From G963675935 sp963803125 (GTDB taxonomy: Bacteria; Planctomycetota; Planctomycetia; Pirellulales; Thermoguttaceae): 64,000 nt of DNA. The stretch spans positions 62,001 through 126,000 of the forward strand of contig CAWDLR010000001.1 in assembly GCA_963803125.1 (NCBI GenBank), given 5' to 3'. Positions 1-9,300 of this stretch are shown here, piece after piece; position 1 is the stretch's first letter, and the number at the start of each line of letters is the position of its first letter. The notes beneath the pieces were generated by a model, which saw nothing but the letters and a program-made list of their open reading frames with translations, was not told where the DNA came from and made no database searches. Position numbers and translations under genes: made by a program.

Positions 1-1241
1 AGCAGCGCCACACCCACCACGGTGGGCACAAAATAGGATGCCACCATGTCGGCGAGTCGCTGAATGGGGGCGCGACTTCGTTGGGCGTCGGCGACCATCT
101 CGACGATCTGCGAGAGCATCGTGTCTTTTCCGACCCGCTCGGCCCGCATGAGAAAAGCGCCGGTCTGATTCACTGTGCCGCCAATCACCGTGTCACCCTG
201 GGCTTTTTCGATCGGGATGGCCTCGCCAGTAATCATCGACTCATCGACGCTGCTTCTTCCTTCAGTCACTTCTCCATCCACGGAGATTTTATCGCCGGGG
301 ACGACGCGAAGGATGTTGCCTAGTCGCACTTGTTGAAGGGGAATCACTCGCTCCTGATCGTGTTCAATGAGACGAGCGGTGGGAGGGGCCAGTGAAAGCA
401 GTTCCTTGAGTGCGCTTCCCGTGCGGCGTCGCGCGCGACCCTCCAAGACCTGGCCGAGTAGAACCAAGGCCGTAATCACTGCCGCCGCTTCAAAATAGAC
501 TTCTATTTGTCCCCCATGACGAAATGCTTCCGGGATGATGCCGGGAAACAGCAGAACGATGACGCTGTAAAAATAGGCCGCCCCTGTGCCCAGCGCGATC
601 AGCGTGAACATGTTGAGGTTCCAAGTGACAAGGGACCTCCACGCGCGTTGGAAGAATGGCCAGCCCGCCCAAAGCACAACGGGAGTGCTCAAGAAGAACT
701 CAATCCAAAGGATCAGCTTGTGTCCAATCCACCTATCCAACGGCACGCCAGTCATCGGCAGCATCGCCAACAGAAGAACAGGCAGTCCCAGGGCCACCGA
801 TACCGAGAGCCTTTGGCTCAAAGCACGCAACTCAGGATCGTTCTCTTCCTGGCCAGACTCACCCCGCTCCGCTTCCAGGCCCATGCCACATTTCGGGCAA
901 CTCCCTGGCTGATCCTGTCGGACCTCCGCGTGCATCGGACAGGTGTAGACGACTCTTTCCTCTGCGGACAAGCTGGCATCCCGTTCCAACGCCATTCCGC
1001 ATTTCGGGCACGCGCCCGGCTGGTCTGAGACGACGCCAGGACACATGGGACAATAATACATGCCCGTTGCAGATGGTTTGGCCTGCACTATGTTCTCGCG
1101 TGCGCCAGTGGGAGACGGGGCTTGGGCGAGAAATGCCCGCCGGCAGTGCTCACTGCAAAAGTAGAAGACATGGCCGTCGCGCTGAGCCCGCAGTCCCGAC
1201 GACTCATCGACAGCCATGCCGCATATAGGGTCCTTGGCCAT
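1..1241 (-). CDS. P1B-type heavy-metal-translocating ATPase with YHS and two metal-binding domains (3' end outside window)
   Basis: Integral membrane cation pump, probably copper or silver export. Reading down from the ATG at 1241-1239 there is no stop before the window edge, so about 413 residues are visible. Order: a YHS-like domain (MAKDPICGMAVDE, FYFCSEHC), two short HMBD-type repeats (YYCPMCPG..CPKCGM and YTCPMHAE..CPKCGM), several membrane segments, then the actuator domain with the TGEAIP loop. The CPC metal-selectivity motif and the DKTGT phosphorylation site lie beyond the edge, so ion specificity is not shown. A strong GGAGGAGG ribosome site lies just upstream of the start. The visible part is intact. 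It borders a region of mobile and broken genes, which fits an accessory metal-resistance gene. Confidence 0.92.
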   Translation of the reverse strand, partial: MAKDPICGMAVDESSGLRAQRDGHVFYFCSEHCRRAFLAQAPSPTGARENIVQAKPSATGMYYCPMCPGVVSDQPGACPKCGMALERDASLSAEERVVYTCPMHAEVRQDQPGSCPKCGMGLEAERGESGQEENDPELRALSQRLSVSVALGLPVLLLAMLPMTGVPLDRWIGHKLILWIEFFLSTPVVLWAGWPFFQRAWRSLVTWNLNMFTLIALGTGAAYFYSVIVLLFPGIIPEAFRHGGQIEVYFEAAAVITALVLLGQVLEGRARRRTGSALKELLSLAPPTARLIEHDQERVIPLQQVRLGNILRVVPGDKISVDGEVTEGRSSVDESMITGEAIPIEKAQGDTVIGGTVNQTGAFLMRAERVGKDTMLSQIVEMVADAQRSRAPIQRLADMVASYFVPTVVGVAL

Positions 1242-1560
1242 GTCCAGCCTCCTCCACGGGCTCGTTCGTGCGAACGTTACCGAGACAGAGGCATTTTACG
1301 CAGTCACGGACTTCTCAGGCACAGATTGCAGAATTGACTGGGCTGCTGCCTTAGCCACCAGACAGCTTACGCAGTCTGGAAAGACGAAACAAATTCTGGA
1401 AGCAGAGGCGCGGGCGTCACTGACGCCCGATTAGCACGGAAGAGGGGGCTTTTCGGGGGCTTTCGGAGACGGCGAGCAATCGTGTATAAGTGATTGCACC
1501 GCAATGAATTGCGTGCAGGCAAAGCACTTGCATCATCTTGGCTGGATAGCCCATTTTTCG
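1242..1560. other. Intergenic region between the metal ATPase and the tRNA fragment
   Basis: No convincing gene was seen. A 72-codon plus-strand frame at 1216-1434 overlaps the ATPase start and lacks recognisable features. The upstream region of the ATPase must hold its promoter, but no clear -35/-10 pair or metal-regulator operator was recognised. Confidence 0.5.
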
Positions 1561-1600
1561 GTTATCAGGGACGCGCTCTAACCAACTGAGCTATGCGCCC
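1561..1600 (-). pseudogene. tRNA-Ile(GAU) 5' half, truncated in the anticodon loop
   Basis: The minus strand from 1600 reads GGGCGCATAGCTCAGTTGGT then TAGAGCGCGTCCCTGATAAC: acceptor 5' strand, D arm, 5' anticodon stem and an anticodon loop containing GAT. The following bases (CGAAAAATGG) do not pair with the GTCCC anticodon stem, and no variable loop, T arm or 3' acceptor follows. This is therefore a half-tRNA, not a working gene. It sits about 170 bases from an insertion sequence and next to broken genes, which suggests a rearrangement or integration breakpoint. Confidence 0.85.
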
Positions 1601-1772
1601 GCAACGTCGCAACTTATTGCCAGTACACCACTTACGTCAACCGGCTTCAGTTGCGGCTCACCCTTTGACGCCAAGCCGTTTGCACCAGTCATCCGGTTCG
1701 CGGCATTCACGACGTACGCTGCCAATTCTACCATGCCTTTTCGCCCTGCCAAGCGGTCCCTGGGCTTTCTGA

Positions 1773-1814
1773 CAGGGCCGATCAGTTTTCCAATCTAGGT
1801 GGCACGCAATGCCA
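1773..1814 (+). repeat. Left terminal inverted repeat of the IS
   Basis: Perfect 42-base reverse complement of 3336-3377. Pairing stops on both sides of the 42 bases. Confidence 0.95.
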
Positions 1815-1830
1815 TTTCCAGTTTACTGTG

Positions 1831-3173
1831 TTATGCCGCTTGTAACTGTTGTTGAATCTTGACTTTCTGTTCTTCTGTCAGCCGCAGCAAGACCGGCGGG
1901 TGTGGCGCCGTGTGAGCTTTGCGACGCGGCCATTCCCGCTTCTGTTTCGGGCTGGTACGCACACGCCGTTCGCGTTGCGCTCGGGCAATCCTTTCACGAA
2001 ATGGCTTGGATTCCCTACGGCCTAACATGTCACGACGCACCTCCAGCAACACCCCCCGTGGGCTGCACATTATCGGGAGGCTGTCTTTCGGCGGTGCCGG
2101 CATCGCCAACGCGCCTTGACAAAGCAATAACTGCGTTGCGATCATCGAAGCCTCTGCCTCGCGATGCACTAGCCGTAGCGTCCGACTCATCAACGCCACT
2201 TTCTTCAAGGTTCGCTTGTAGGTTCTGAAAAATCCCTCGTTTTCCCACCTCCAACGATAACAAGTTCCCGCCATCTCCAAGGATAGCTGCTTCGCATCTT
2301 CCACGTTCGTAAACAGCCAAACGTCCACCTTATGACGGCAACTGTGAATCCGCAGCAATCGGCCGCGAATCGGCGGCTTGCCGTCCTCCTGCTGGCTCTT
2401 CGGCCAATAATAGACAATCCCTTCGCGGAACTCCTCCAACAGTTCCTGGGTTTCGCTGTAAAAGGTGGCCTTGGAGGACATGCGGATGAGAAAGGACACG
2501 TTCGCCAAGATCATGGTCGCGGCCACGTTGTAGCCCACATATCCCGCGTCGGCCACCACCAACGCCGCCGCTGGCAGCCAACGCAGCATGTACATGAGGT
2601 GACTTCGTTCGCTGGCTTTGCCCCCCTTCCCCAATCGCCAGCAAAAGGGAATGCCCAAGGTAAGATGCACGATCGAGGTGTTCCAGATCGTCGGTGACGA
2701 ATCCTCTTTGCCGCCGCTTCCCAAGCGTTGCTCCAGTTCCTCGGTGCGGGGACACGTCTGCCGCGTGCCATCACAGCCAAAGGGGATGAAGTTTCCCACT
2801 TTCCACTGATTGCCGAAAATGACTTCCATCCGTGCCGCAGGGCCGCCGCCAACGCCCGCAGGATGGGCATGGGAAGTTTGGCGATGGCCTTTTCAAAGCC
2901 GGAAAAGTGCTGGCCCGGCCGTTTTCGTTTTGGACAACTGGCGACATAGAACATTCTGGCGGCTTCAAACTTTTCCGGGAGGCTGTCGCCACAGCAATAG
3001 GTCGTCAGGATGATGATGTAAAGCAAAGGATGCAAGTCCCAACGCGGGCATTTCCTGCGTTTTGAAGCATTTCGGACTTGCTTGAAAACTTCCGGCGTGA
3101 GAAACTCTCGCATCGAGCCGATCAACGATTTCGCCCGCCGTCGTTGGCGGGCCCGCTTCCTTGCGTTGGCCAT
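1831..3173 (-). pseudogene. IS4-family DDE transposase, single-base frameshift
   Basis: Two overlapping frames give one protein of about 447 residues. The N-terminal part starts at 3173 (MANARKRARQ) and reads to about 2836. The C-terminal part continues one base out of frame from GMEVIFGNQW to the stop at 1831. One extra G in the GG of CACGGATGG would join them. DDE features are present: an Asp in FGCDG, an Asp in VVADAGY, and the IS4 signature Y-x2-R-x3-E-x6-K (Y..R in CYRWRWENEGFFRTYK). No slippery heptamer was seen at the junction, so a mutation or sequencing error is likelier than programmed frameshifting. Confidence 0.85.
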
Positions 3174-3335
3174 TTGCCGTTCCTTCCATGATGGGGTTTG
3201 GTGTTGTGACCCCCTATCATTGCTGGAACGGCTTTTTCATGCGCGGTCAATTCACCGCCATTTTCCCAAAGCACATTTTCAACGCAACCCTCGACCTCGC
3301 AAAAGATTACATCAAAACCGCTTCCAATCAAGCCT

Positions 3336-3377
3336 TGGCATTGCGTGCCACCTAGATTGGAAAACTGATCGGCCCTG
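3336..3377 (-). repeat. Right terminal inverted repeat of the IS
   Basis: Mate of 1773-1814. It runs directly into the coding remnant of an Hpt domain, which reads open from inside the repeat. Confidence 0.95.
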
Positions 3378-3391
3378 CCCTTGCGGAACCC

Positions 3392-3721
3392 GTGCCGTTG
3401 ATCGGGCACGCGCTGGAGGGTAGCAAGGCTGAGCCGAATCACGAGTTGTCGGAGGAACCGACAGAGCCGCCGCCGGCGCACACGGTCGCTCCAATCGACC
3501 ACGATGCGCTCTTGGCCCACTGCATGGGCAGCCTGGAATTTGCGGAGGAAATGTTGACGGGTTTCGAAGACTATCTGCCGGAGAGGGTCGAACAGATCGC
3601 GCAACTGCTGCGGAAGCACGACGCCACCGCGGTCGCCGATCTGGCTCATGGATTGAGAGGAATTCAGGATCATGAAGACGCACACCACGCAAGGGGCAGC
3701 GACCCTGGCCGCCGCTCTTGA
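3392..3721 (+). pseudogene. Hpt (histidine phosphotransfer) domain remnant
   Basis: The frame is open from the insertion sequence end and encodes an Hpt-like helical segment (IDHDALLAHCMGSLEFAEEM ... DLAHGLRG) whose HGLRG matches the phospho-histidine box (AHxLKG) of Hpt domains. It was probably the C-terminal part of a hybrid sensor kinase. Everything upstream is replaced by the IS, and after HGLRG the sequence runs into an unrelated HD-GYP fragment, so both ends are broken. It is not expected to be functional. Confidence 0.65.
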
Positions 3722-4091
3722 GCAATACCCGAAGACGCCCTTTCTCGAAATGGCTTGCGACATAGCCCTATCACATCACGAGAAGTACAACGGTCGGGGC
3801 TATCCTCGCGGGCTGGCTGGCGATGGTATCCCGCTGGCCGCCAGGGTCATGGCGCTGGCCGACGTTTATGACGCCCTAACGTCGCGGCGGGTCTACAAAC
3901 GAGCTTACAGTCATGAACGGTCAAGGAAGATGGTCGTGGCAGGCGCCGGCAAACACTTCGATTCGGCAGTGGTCGAGGCCTTTCTCGACCAGGACGATCA
4001 GTTCATCGCCATCCGCGCACAATATGCCGATGCAAGCGCCGCGAAGATCAACCCCGAACCGGCCGAGACTGCCGTGGCTGCAACGGTGTGA
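3672..4091 (+). pseudogene. HD-GYP phosphodiesterase C-terminal fragment
   Basis: Encodes the second half of an HD-GYP domain: HHEKYNGRGYPRGLAGDGIP, then RVMALADVYDAL and RRVYKRAYSHE, all typical of response-regulator cyclic-di-GMP phosphodiesterases. The N-terminal HD motif and receiver domain are missing. The fragment is fused out of frame to the Hpt remnant, with overlap at 3672-3721. The domain call is firm, function is unlikely. Confidence 0.75.
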
Positions 4092-4195
4092 ACCGAAATC
4101 GGGTCGCATATGGCTGCTGAGCCCATCGAGCGCCCTCACGATTATCAACCGCGAGATCGTGCCCCCCTTGCTCACTCGGCCATCAGTAAGGGCCG

Positions 4196-5311
4196 CTAAT
4201 CCAACTCCTTCAGTTCCTCCATCCACAGGCGGATTTCGTTGTCGTATTCGCTGGCCAGGTCGCCTTTGATCAGTTGGCGATGGAAACTGGCTGCCCCCTC
4301 TTTGACCAGGTCGGCGGCTTCGGCGCTGGGGAAACGCCGCATCGGGTCGGGGGCGATCAGGCCGCGGCAGAAGTTCATCAACAGTTCGTTGCAGGTCACT
4401 TCGCTGGGCAGCACGCTCGGCAGCTTCTGGGCGAGGAATCGCTTTGCCTCCAGCAGGTCGCGGAGATTCGACGGCCCGGCGAAGGGGGGCACGCCGGAGA
4501 GCATCTCGATCAGCACGTAACCCAGGCTGGCCAAGTCGCTGCGCGGCGTGCATTCGCCGCCGTCGAGCACCTCGGGAGCGGCGTAGGTGGGGGTGCAGGT
4601 CCGCCGCGTCGGCGCCTGCTCCAACTCGAACGCCGAGCCGATATCGACGATCTTCGCGTTGCCCGTCCGCTTCAACATGATGTTCGACGGCTTCAAGTCG
4701 CCGTGGACGATCCCCTCGCGGTGCAGGGCGGCCAGGGCGGCGAGGCAATCGCGGACCACGGCGATGGCGATCCCCGGCTTCACCCGCGGCTGCATCGGCC
4801 CGGCGGTGACGATCACCTGGTTGATATAATTCCATCGCTTGCTGCTCACCCGGCCTTCGAGCTGTTCGAGCATCTTTCGCGTCAGCAGCCGCGAGAGATC
4901 GAAACCGTCAACCCATTCCATCTCCATCATGCGGATGCGGCTGCGGTCGACCCAGTTGTGTACGTCGAGCAGATTGTCCTGCTGGATCTGGGCGACGTGG
5001 GCGGCGACCTGGGCCATGCGCCCCATCGCCTCGTCGTAAGCCCGCTCGTTCTCGTAGCGTTCGGGAGAGAAGACCTTCAGCGCGACCGGCAGGGTGAAGG
5101 CATCGGTTCCGCGCCGCTCGGTGAGGTAGACGACCCCTTGCCCGCCGGAGCCCAACAGGGTCAGCAAGCGATGATGTGCGGTCCAACTCAGCCGCTGTTC
5201 TTCAAGAATCTGCTGGTAGCGGCCGAGTAACTCGTCGGAGCAACGGGTTCTGGTCTGGTGTCCACCCCAGGTGCGGGTTGCGGTGCCTTCGAGAAAAGTC
5301 GTGGTTGACAT
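4196..5311 (-). CDS. Serine/threonine protein kinase (Hanks type, cytoplasmic)
   Basis: A 371-residue protein with a full kinase fold. The glycine loop GSGGQGVVYL lies near residue 54, the ATP lysine is in VALKVF, the catalytic loop is HGDLKPSNIM near residue 203 and the metal loop is DIGSAF. APE is present in YAAPEVLDG, followed by the LASLGYVLIEML helix. The catalytic loop has Gly for Arg in HRD, and the metal loop is DIG rather than DFG; both variants occur in active kinases. No transmembrane segment or extracellular domain follows, so it is probably cytosolic. Substrate unknown. Confidence 0.9.
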   Translation of the reverse strand: MSTTTFLEGTATRTWGGHQTRTRCSDELLGRYQQILEEQRLSWTAHHRLLTLLGSGGQGVVYLTERRGTDAFTLPVALKVFSPERYENERAYDEAMGRMAQVAAHVAQIQQDNLLDVHNWVDRSRIRMMEMEWVDGFDLSRLLTRKMLEQLEGRVSSKRWNYINQVIVTAGPMQPRVKPGIAIAVVRDCLAALAALHREGIVHGDLKPSNIMLKRTGNAKIVDIGSAFELEQAPTRRTCTPTYAAPEVLDGGECTPRSDLASLGYVLIEMLSGVPPFAGPSNLRDLLEAKRFLAQKLPSVLPSEVTCNELLMNFCRGLIAPDPMRRFPSAEAADLVKEGAASFHRQLIKGDLASEYDNEIRLWMEELKELD

Positions 5312-5536
5312 AGGTGGTTCTCAGCGTCGGGGAGCAGATATCTGCGGCCACAGCGTGAATCATCTTAGCGGTTGTCGCGTGTGGGCGTCCAGAGTGATCT
5401 TGGGCCAAGAAAAAGGCACAAGCCGCGCGTCTGCACGGCGCCCCTTTCTGCTCTGCAATGCCACGGCGTTGCAGAACGGGCGCCGCAGAGTGGGCGGCTT
5501 GCGACGGGTTCGTCTCGTTCGCGGAAAAAGACGCGG
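5312..5536. other. Intergenic region between kinase and HU genes
   Basis: 225 bases without a credible gene. It contains a loose inverted repeat around 5438-5490 (gcgcccctttctgctctgca against tgcagaacgggcgc) that could act as a terminator of the HU gene or be a decayed palindromic element. Confidence 0.4.
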
Positions 5537-5860
5537 CTACTTGGCCATGTCCTTGAGGTTCCGCAGGGCACGGACCTTCACCTTGTTGTAGGCGGGCTTC
5601 GCGGGCCGATCCTGCAACTCGCCGGTGAACGGGTTCTTGACCCCCTTCTGCGCAGGGCGAGCCGGAACCTTCTTCTTCTCAATCTTCAGCAGACCGGGAA
5701 GGGTGAAGACGCCGGAACCGCGATTGCCGAGGTTCTTGCGGACTTCATCGGTCAGAGCTTCGAGAACCGCGCCCACCTGCTTCTTGGTCAGGTCGGTCGC
5801 ATTGGCAATACTCTGCAGAACCTCGGTCTTGGTCGGTGCTTTCTTGGCGGCTTTCGCCAT
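5537..5860 (-). CDS. HU-family DNA-binding protein
   Basis: 107 residues, close to the usual 90-105 of HU/IHF proteins. The N-terminal helices (KTEVLQSIANATDLTKKQVG) and beta-arm region (GVFTLPGLLKIEKKKVPARP, then NPFTGEL) match the family; the usual arm RNPxTGE appears as KNPFTGE. The tail is rich in Lys and Arg. Role: nucleoid architecture. The AAGGAGGG ribosome site precedes the ATG, suggesting high expression. Confidence 0.92.
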   Translation of the reverse strand: MAKAAKKAPTKTEVLQSIANATDLTKKQVGAVLEALTDEVRKNLGNRGSGVFTLPGLLKIEKKKVPARPAQKGVKNPFTGELQDRPAKPAYNKVKVRALRNLKDMAK

Positions 5861-6384
5861 AGTCGATTACCCTCCTTGCAAGGGGATTGGAGTGTGAAAG
5901 TTTATCTCTCCGGCAAAGCGGACTTGATGATTAAAGTCTCTCATCGAAAAAAAGCAACCCACAAACCGCGAAAAACACGGGAAATTCCGCGAATTTTCTC
6001 GGCGGAGGGCTGCTTTTTCCCAGTTTTCGGCTGTTTCTAGCGGTCCCGCGGCATTGGCGCGCCGAGGTGACCCGTTTAGCCGGCGTGCTTGCACGCCGCG
6101 CACTGGGGAAAACATGGCTCTTTCGCGGCGTGCAAGCACGCGGGCGAAACTCCATCGGTTGACTCTGTCGGACGGCTCCGGCCGGGAGCAACAAACGCCC
6201 CTTCACAATCGCCACAAACCGTTGCCAAGCTTAGAGAAACTTGTCGCCAGGCCGGCAATCATCTAATATAGTTAATTGCACAACTAGGGAGATTCCTGGG
6301 CGGCCAATGCCACGCGGACCGAAACTCCTCGCCCCGCCGGGGCGTCGAAACGTCGGCGGGGCGGGGCCCAGAATCGAGGTCACA
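5861..6384. other. Intergenic region with palindromic elements, upstream of the PQQ protein
   Basis: About 520 bases with no supported gene. It must carry the HU promoter at its left side. It contains a GTTTAGC-type palindromic element at 6073-6148 and a GC-rich hairpin at 6330-6367 (cgccccgccggggcg / cggcggggcg) just before the next gene. An in-frame extension of the downstream gene back to 6241 exists but lacks a ribosome site. Confidence 0.5.
6073..6148. repeat. GTTTAGC-family palindromic element, copy 1
   Basis: Left arm cgtttagccggcgtgcttgc and a matching right arm (cgcggcgtgcaagcacgcgg) separated by about 30 bases. The GTTTAGCCG end is shared with copies at 19728, 52001 and 56569 and half-copies near 45461. 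Confidence 0.75.
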
Positions 6385-9300
6385 ATGGCACGGAGTTTGG
6401 AACAACGGCCGTCTCTGCTGTGGGGGGCCATGATTGCCGCCACTCTGGTGTCGGCACTGGCCGCCGACGCCTCCGGCCAGATCGTCGTCCGACAAAGGGC
6501 GGTCAGAGGCCGGTTCCCCGTGGCGGCGAAGGCGCGCGGCGACGAGTCTGCCGCCGAGGAGGCCGGCGAAAATGTGTTCCTGCGGCCCGACCGCGAAGTG
6601 CTGAAAAAGCTCTCCGATTCGCGGAAGCTGCTGGCCGCGGGCCGATTCGGCGAAGCGGTCCGCAATCTCGACCTGATCCTCGAAGGCCCTGAGGACTTCT
6701 TCATCGAGCCGGACAAACATGCCGGCAGGTCACGGGGCCTGAAGGCCGAGGCGGAGCGTCTGATCGGTCGGATGCCGCGCGAAGGGCGCGAACTGTACGA
6801 GTTGCAGTATGGACCCAAGGCCCGCCAGATGCTCACCGAAGCCCTGGCCGGCAGCGATGCCTCGGCGGTGAGGGCGGGGCTGGCGGGGGTGTCGCGGCAG
6901 TTCTTCCACACCCGCAGCGGTTACCAAGCGACGTTCCTGCTCGGGCTTCATTATCTCGATCACGGCGACGCGATGCTGGCCGCCCGCACGTTGCAGCGGC
7001 TGGCTGAGGCGGGTGAGGCGGCCGACCGGTTCGAGCCGGCGCTGTCGTTGACAATGGCGGCAGCCTGGTTACAGGCCGGCGCGGCCGACAAGGCCCGCGA
7101 GGTGTTGCTCGCCTTGCGACAGCGCAATCCGGCGCTCCGCGTGACAGTGGCGGGCCGGGAAACGCCCATCTTCGCCAAGGACGACGAGGCGCTCGACTGG
7201 CTCACCAAGCTCAGCGGGACGCCTCCGCCAACGGCGGCTGGCCGGACAGATAACTGGTTGATGTTTCGCGGCGACGCCGCTCGCAACGCCTCGATGCCCG
7301 GCAGCGCCCCGCTGTTGGACATGCGATGGCGCGTGCTTTCCACCGACAATCCGGAAGAGGAAAAGACGCTCGAGCGACAGTGGAAACGTCGCTCGGAGTC
7401 CGATGAGGCGAGTATGCCCGCCTTTCATCCGCTGGCGGTCGGCGACGTGCTGCTGATGCGGTCGCTGGAGAGTCTCTTGGCGGTGGACATCGTCACCGGC
7501 AAGCTGCTCTGGGAGGTCCCGGTGGACGAGCCGGACGACCGGGCCGCGAACAGCGATCCCGCGGTCTCGCCGCAATTCCAGCTACGCCAGCAACCGATGG
7601 CGGAGAGCGGCGAACAGCGGATCACCAGCGACCTGACCTACGGCACGCTCAGCAGCGACGGCCGTTACGTCTTTTCCGTCGAGGACGTGGGCCGGGAATC
7701 GGCCGCCCCTGCCGCCGCCGCGGCCGCAGGTGGGCGAGCGGTCTTCATCGCCGGCGGCGTAATGGGAGTCCGCCGCAGGGTCTTTATCAACGGCATCAAC
7801 GGCATGGGCAACGAGGAGCAGCCGGCATTGTGCAACCTGCTGGCCGCCCATGACATTCGCAGCGGCAAACTGAAGTGGCAGCTCGGCGGCCCGCCCGGTC
7901 CGCACGCCCTGCCGCTGGCCGGCACCTTCTTTCTCGGGCCGCCCTTGCCGCTGCACTCGCGGCTGTACGTTTTGGCCGAGAACGGGCGAGAAAAAGGGGT
8001 GATCCGGCTGTTGGCGTTAGACGCAGCCACCGGCGTGGCCGCCAACGGTAAACCGCGCTGGTCGCAGCCGTTGGCCATGTCGGACGCGGAACTCGACCAG
8101 GATCCGCCGCGGCGTTTGGCCGGCGCGTCCCCATCCTATGCCGACGGAATTCTCGTATGTCCCACGGCGTCCGGCGCCATCGTCGCCATCGATTTGACCA
8201 CCCGCTCGCTGTTGTGGGGCTACTGCTTTAGCGAACAAACGAACAGCGGCCGGCGAAACATGGCGATGTTCCAGGCAATGGTCAGCCGCGTCAACGAGCC
8301 GTCGGCCCCCCGCTGGCTCGACGACAGCGTGTCGATCTGCGACGGCCGCGTGCTGACCACGCCCGACGAGTCGGAGTGGCTCTATTGCCTGGACCTGGTT
8401 GACGGCGAACTGCTCTGGAAATGCCGTCGCAAGGACGACCTGTATGTGGCCTGCGCCGATCGCGACAAAGTGGTGCTCGTCGGCCGCGACGCGGTGCGGG
8501 CCGTGCGGTTGGCCGATGGAAAACCGGCCTGGAACGGGCGGGTGGTGAACCTGCCGGGCGGGAGCACGCCCAGCGGCCGCGGTTTCGCCAGCGGCGGCCG
8601 CTACTTTCTGCCGCTGAGCAGCGCGGAGGTCGTCGGCATCGATCTGGCCGCCGGCAAAATCGTGCAAACCGCCAAGTCGCGCAAGGGGACAATCCAGGGC
8701 AATCTCATCTGTTTCAAGGGGAACGTCATCTCGCAGGGGCTGGAAGGGGTCAACGCCTATTATCAATTGGACGCCGTCTCGGCCGAAGTCGAGCGGCGGC
8801 TGGCGGCCAATCCCGACGACGCCGAGGCGCTGTCGCTGCGGGGCGAGATCCTGCTGGACAAGGGGAAGCGCTCGGCGGCGGTTGCCGCCTTCGTCCGCGC
8901 CAGCGAGTCGCAGGCAGACCCGCGCACGCGCGAATTGCTCCGCGACGCGATTTTGGAGGGCCTGCGCAGCGACTTCGCCCGCTACCGCGACCAGGCCTGG
9001 CGGTGTGAGCGGCTGGCGGATGACGCCTCGCAACGGGCGGCGTTCTTCCGCGCCATGGCCGCCGGCCTGCAAAAGTCGGGCGAATTGTCGGCGGCCTTCG
9101 CGGATTACGAGAAACTGGTCGACGCCGAGCCGGAGCGGCAGCCCCTCGACGAGATCGACAAGTCGCTGCTGGTGCGGCGCGATCGCTGGCTGCGGGGGCG
9201 GTTGGGCGAGCTTCGCCGCGACGCCCGCGGCGAGACGGCGGCGAAGATCGACCAGGCCGTCGCCACGCGGTTCGCAGCGGCCAAGGCGGACAAATCGCTC

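Larger units (their letters stand above)
1773..3377. mobile_element. IS4-type insertion sequence bounded by 42-bp perfect inverted repeats
   Basis: A 1605-bp unit with terminal inverted repeats at 1773-1814 and 3336-3377 that match over 42 bases (outer end CAGGGCCGATCAG). It carries one transposase frame on the minus strand. No clear target-site duplication is visible (left flank ctttctga, right flank cccttgcg), so it is either old or its flanks were rearranged. It lies between a tRNA half and an Hpt-domain remnant. Confidence 0.9.

Noticed and set aside
507..1228. Overlapping plus-strand frames of 100-190 codons
   Set aside because: They are antisense to the clearly recognised P-type ATPase on the minus strand and have no family features.
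1765..3385. Target-site duplication of the IS4-type element
   Set aside because: Flanks ctttctga and cccttgcg do not match at any length of 4 or more, so no duplication is claimed.
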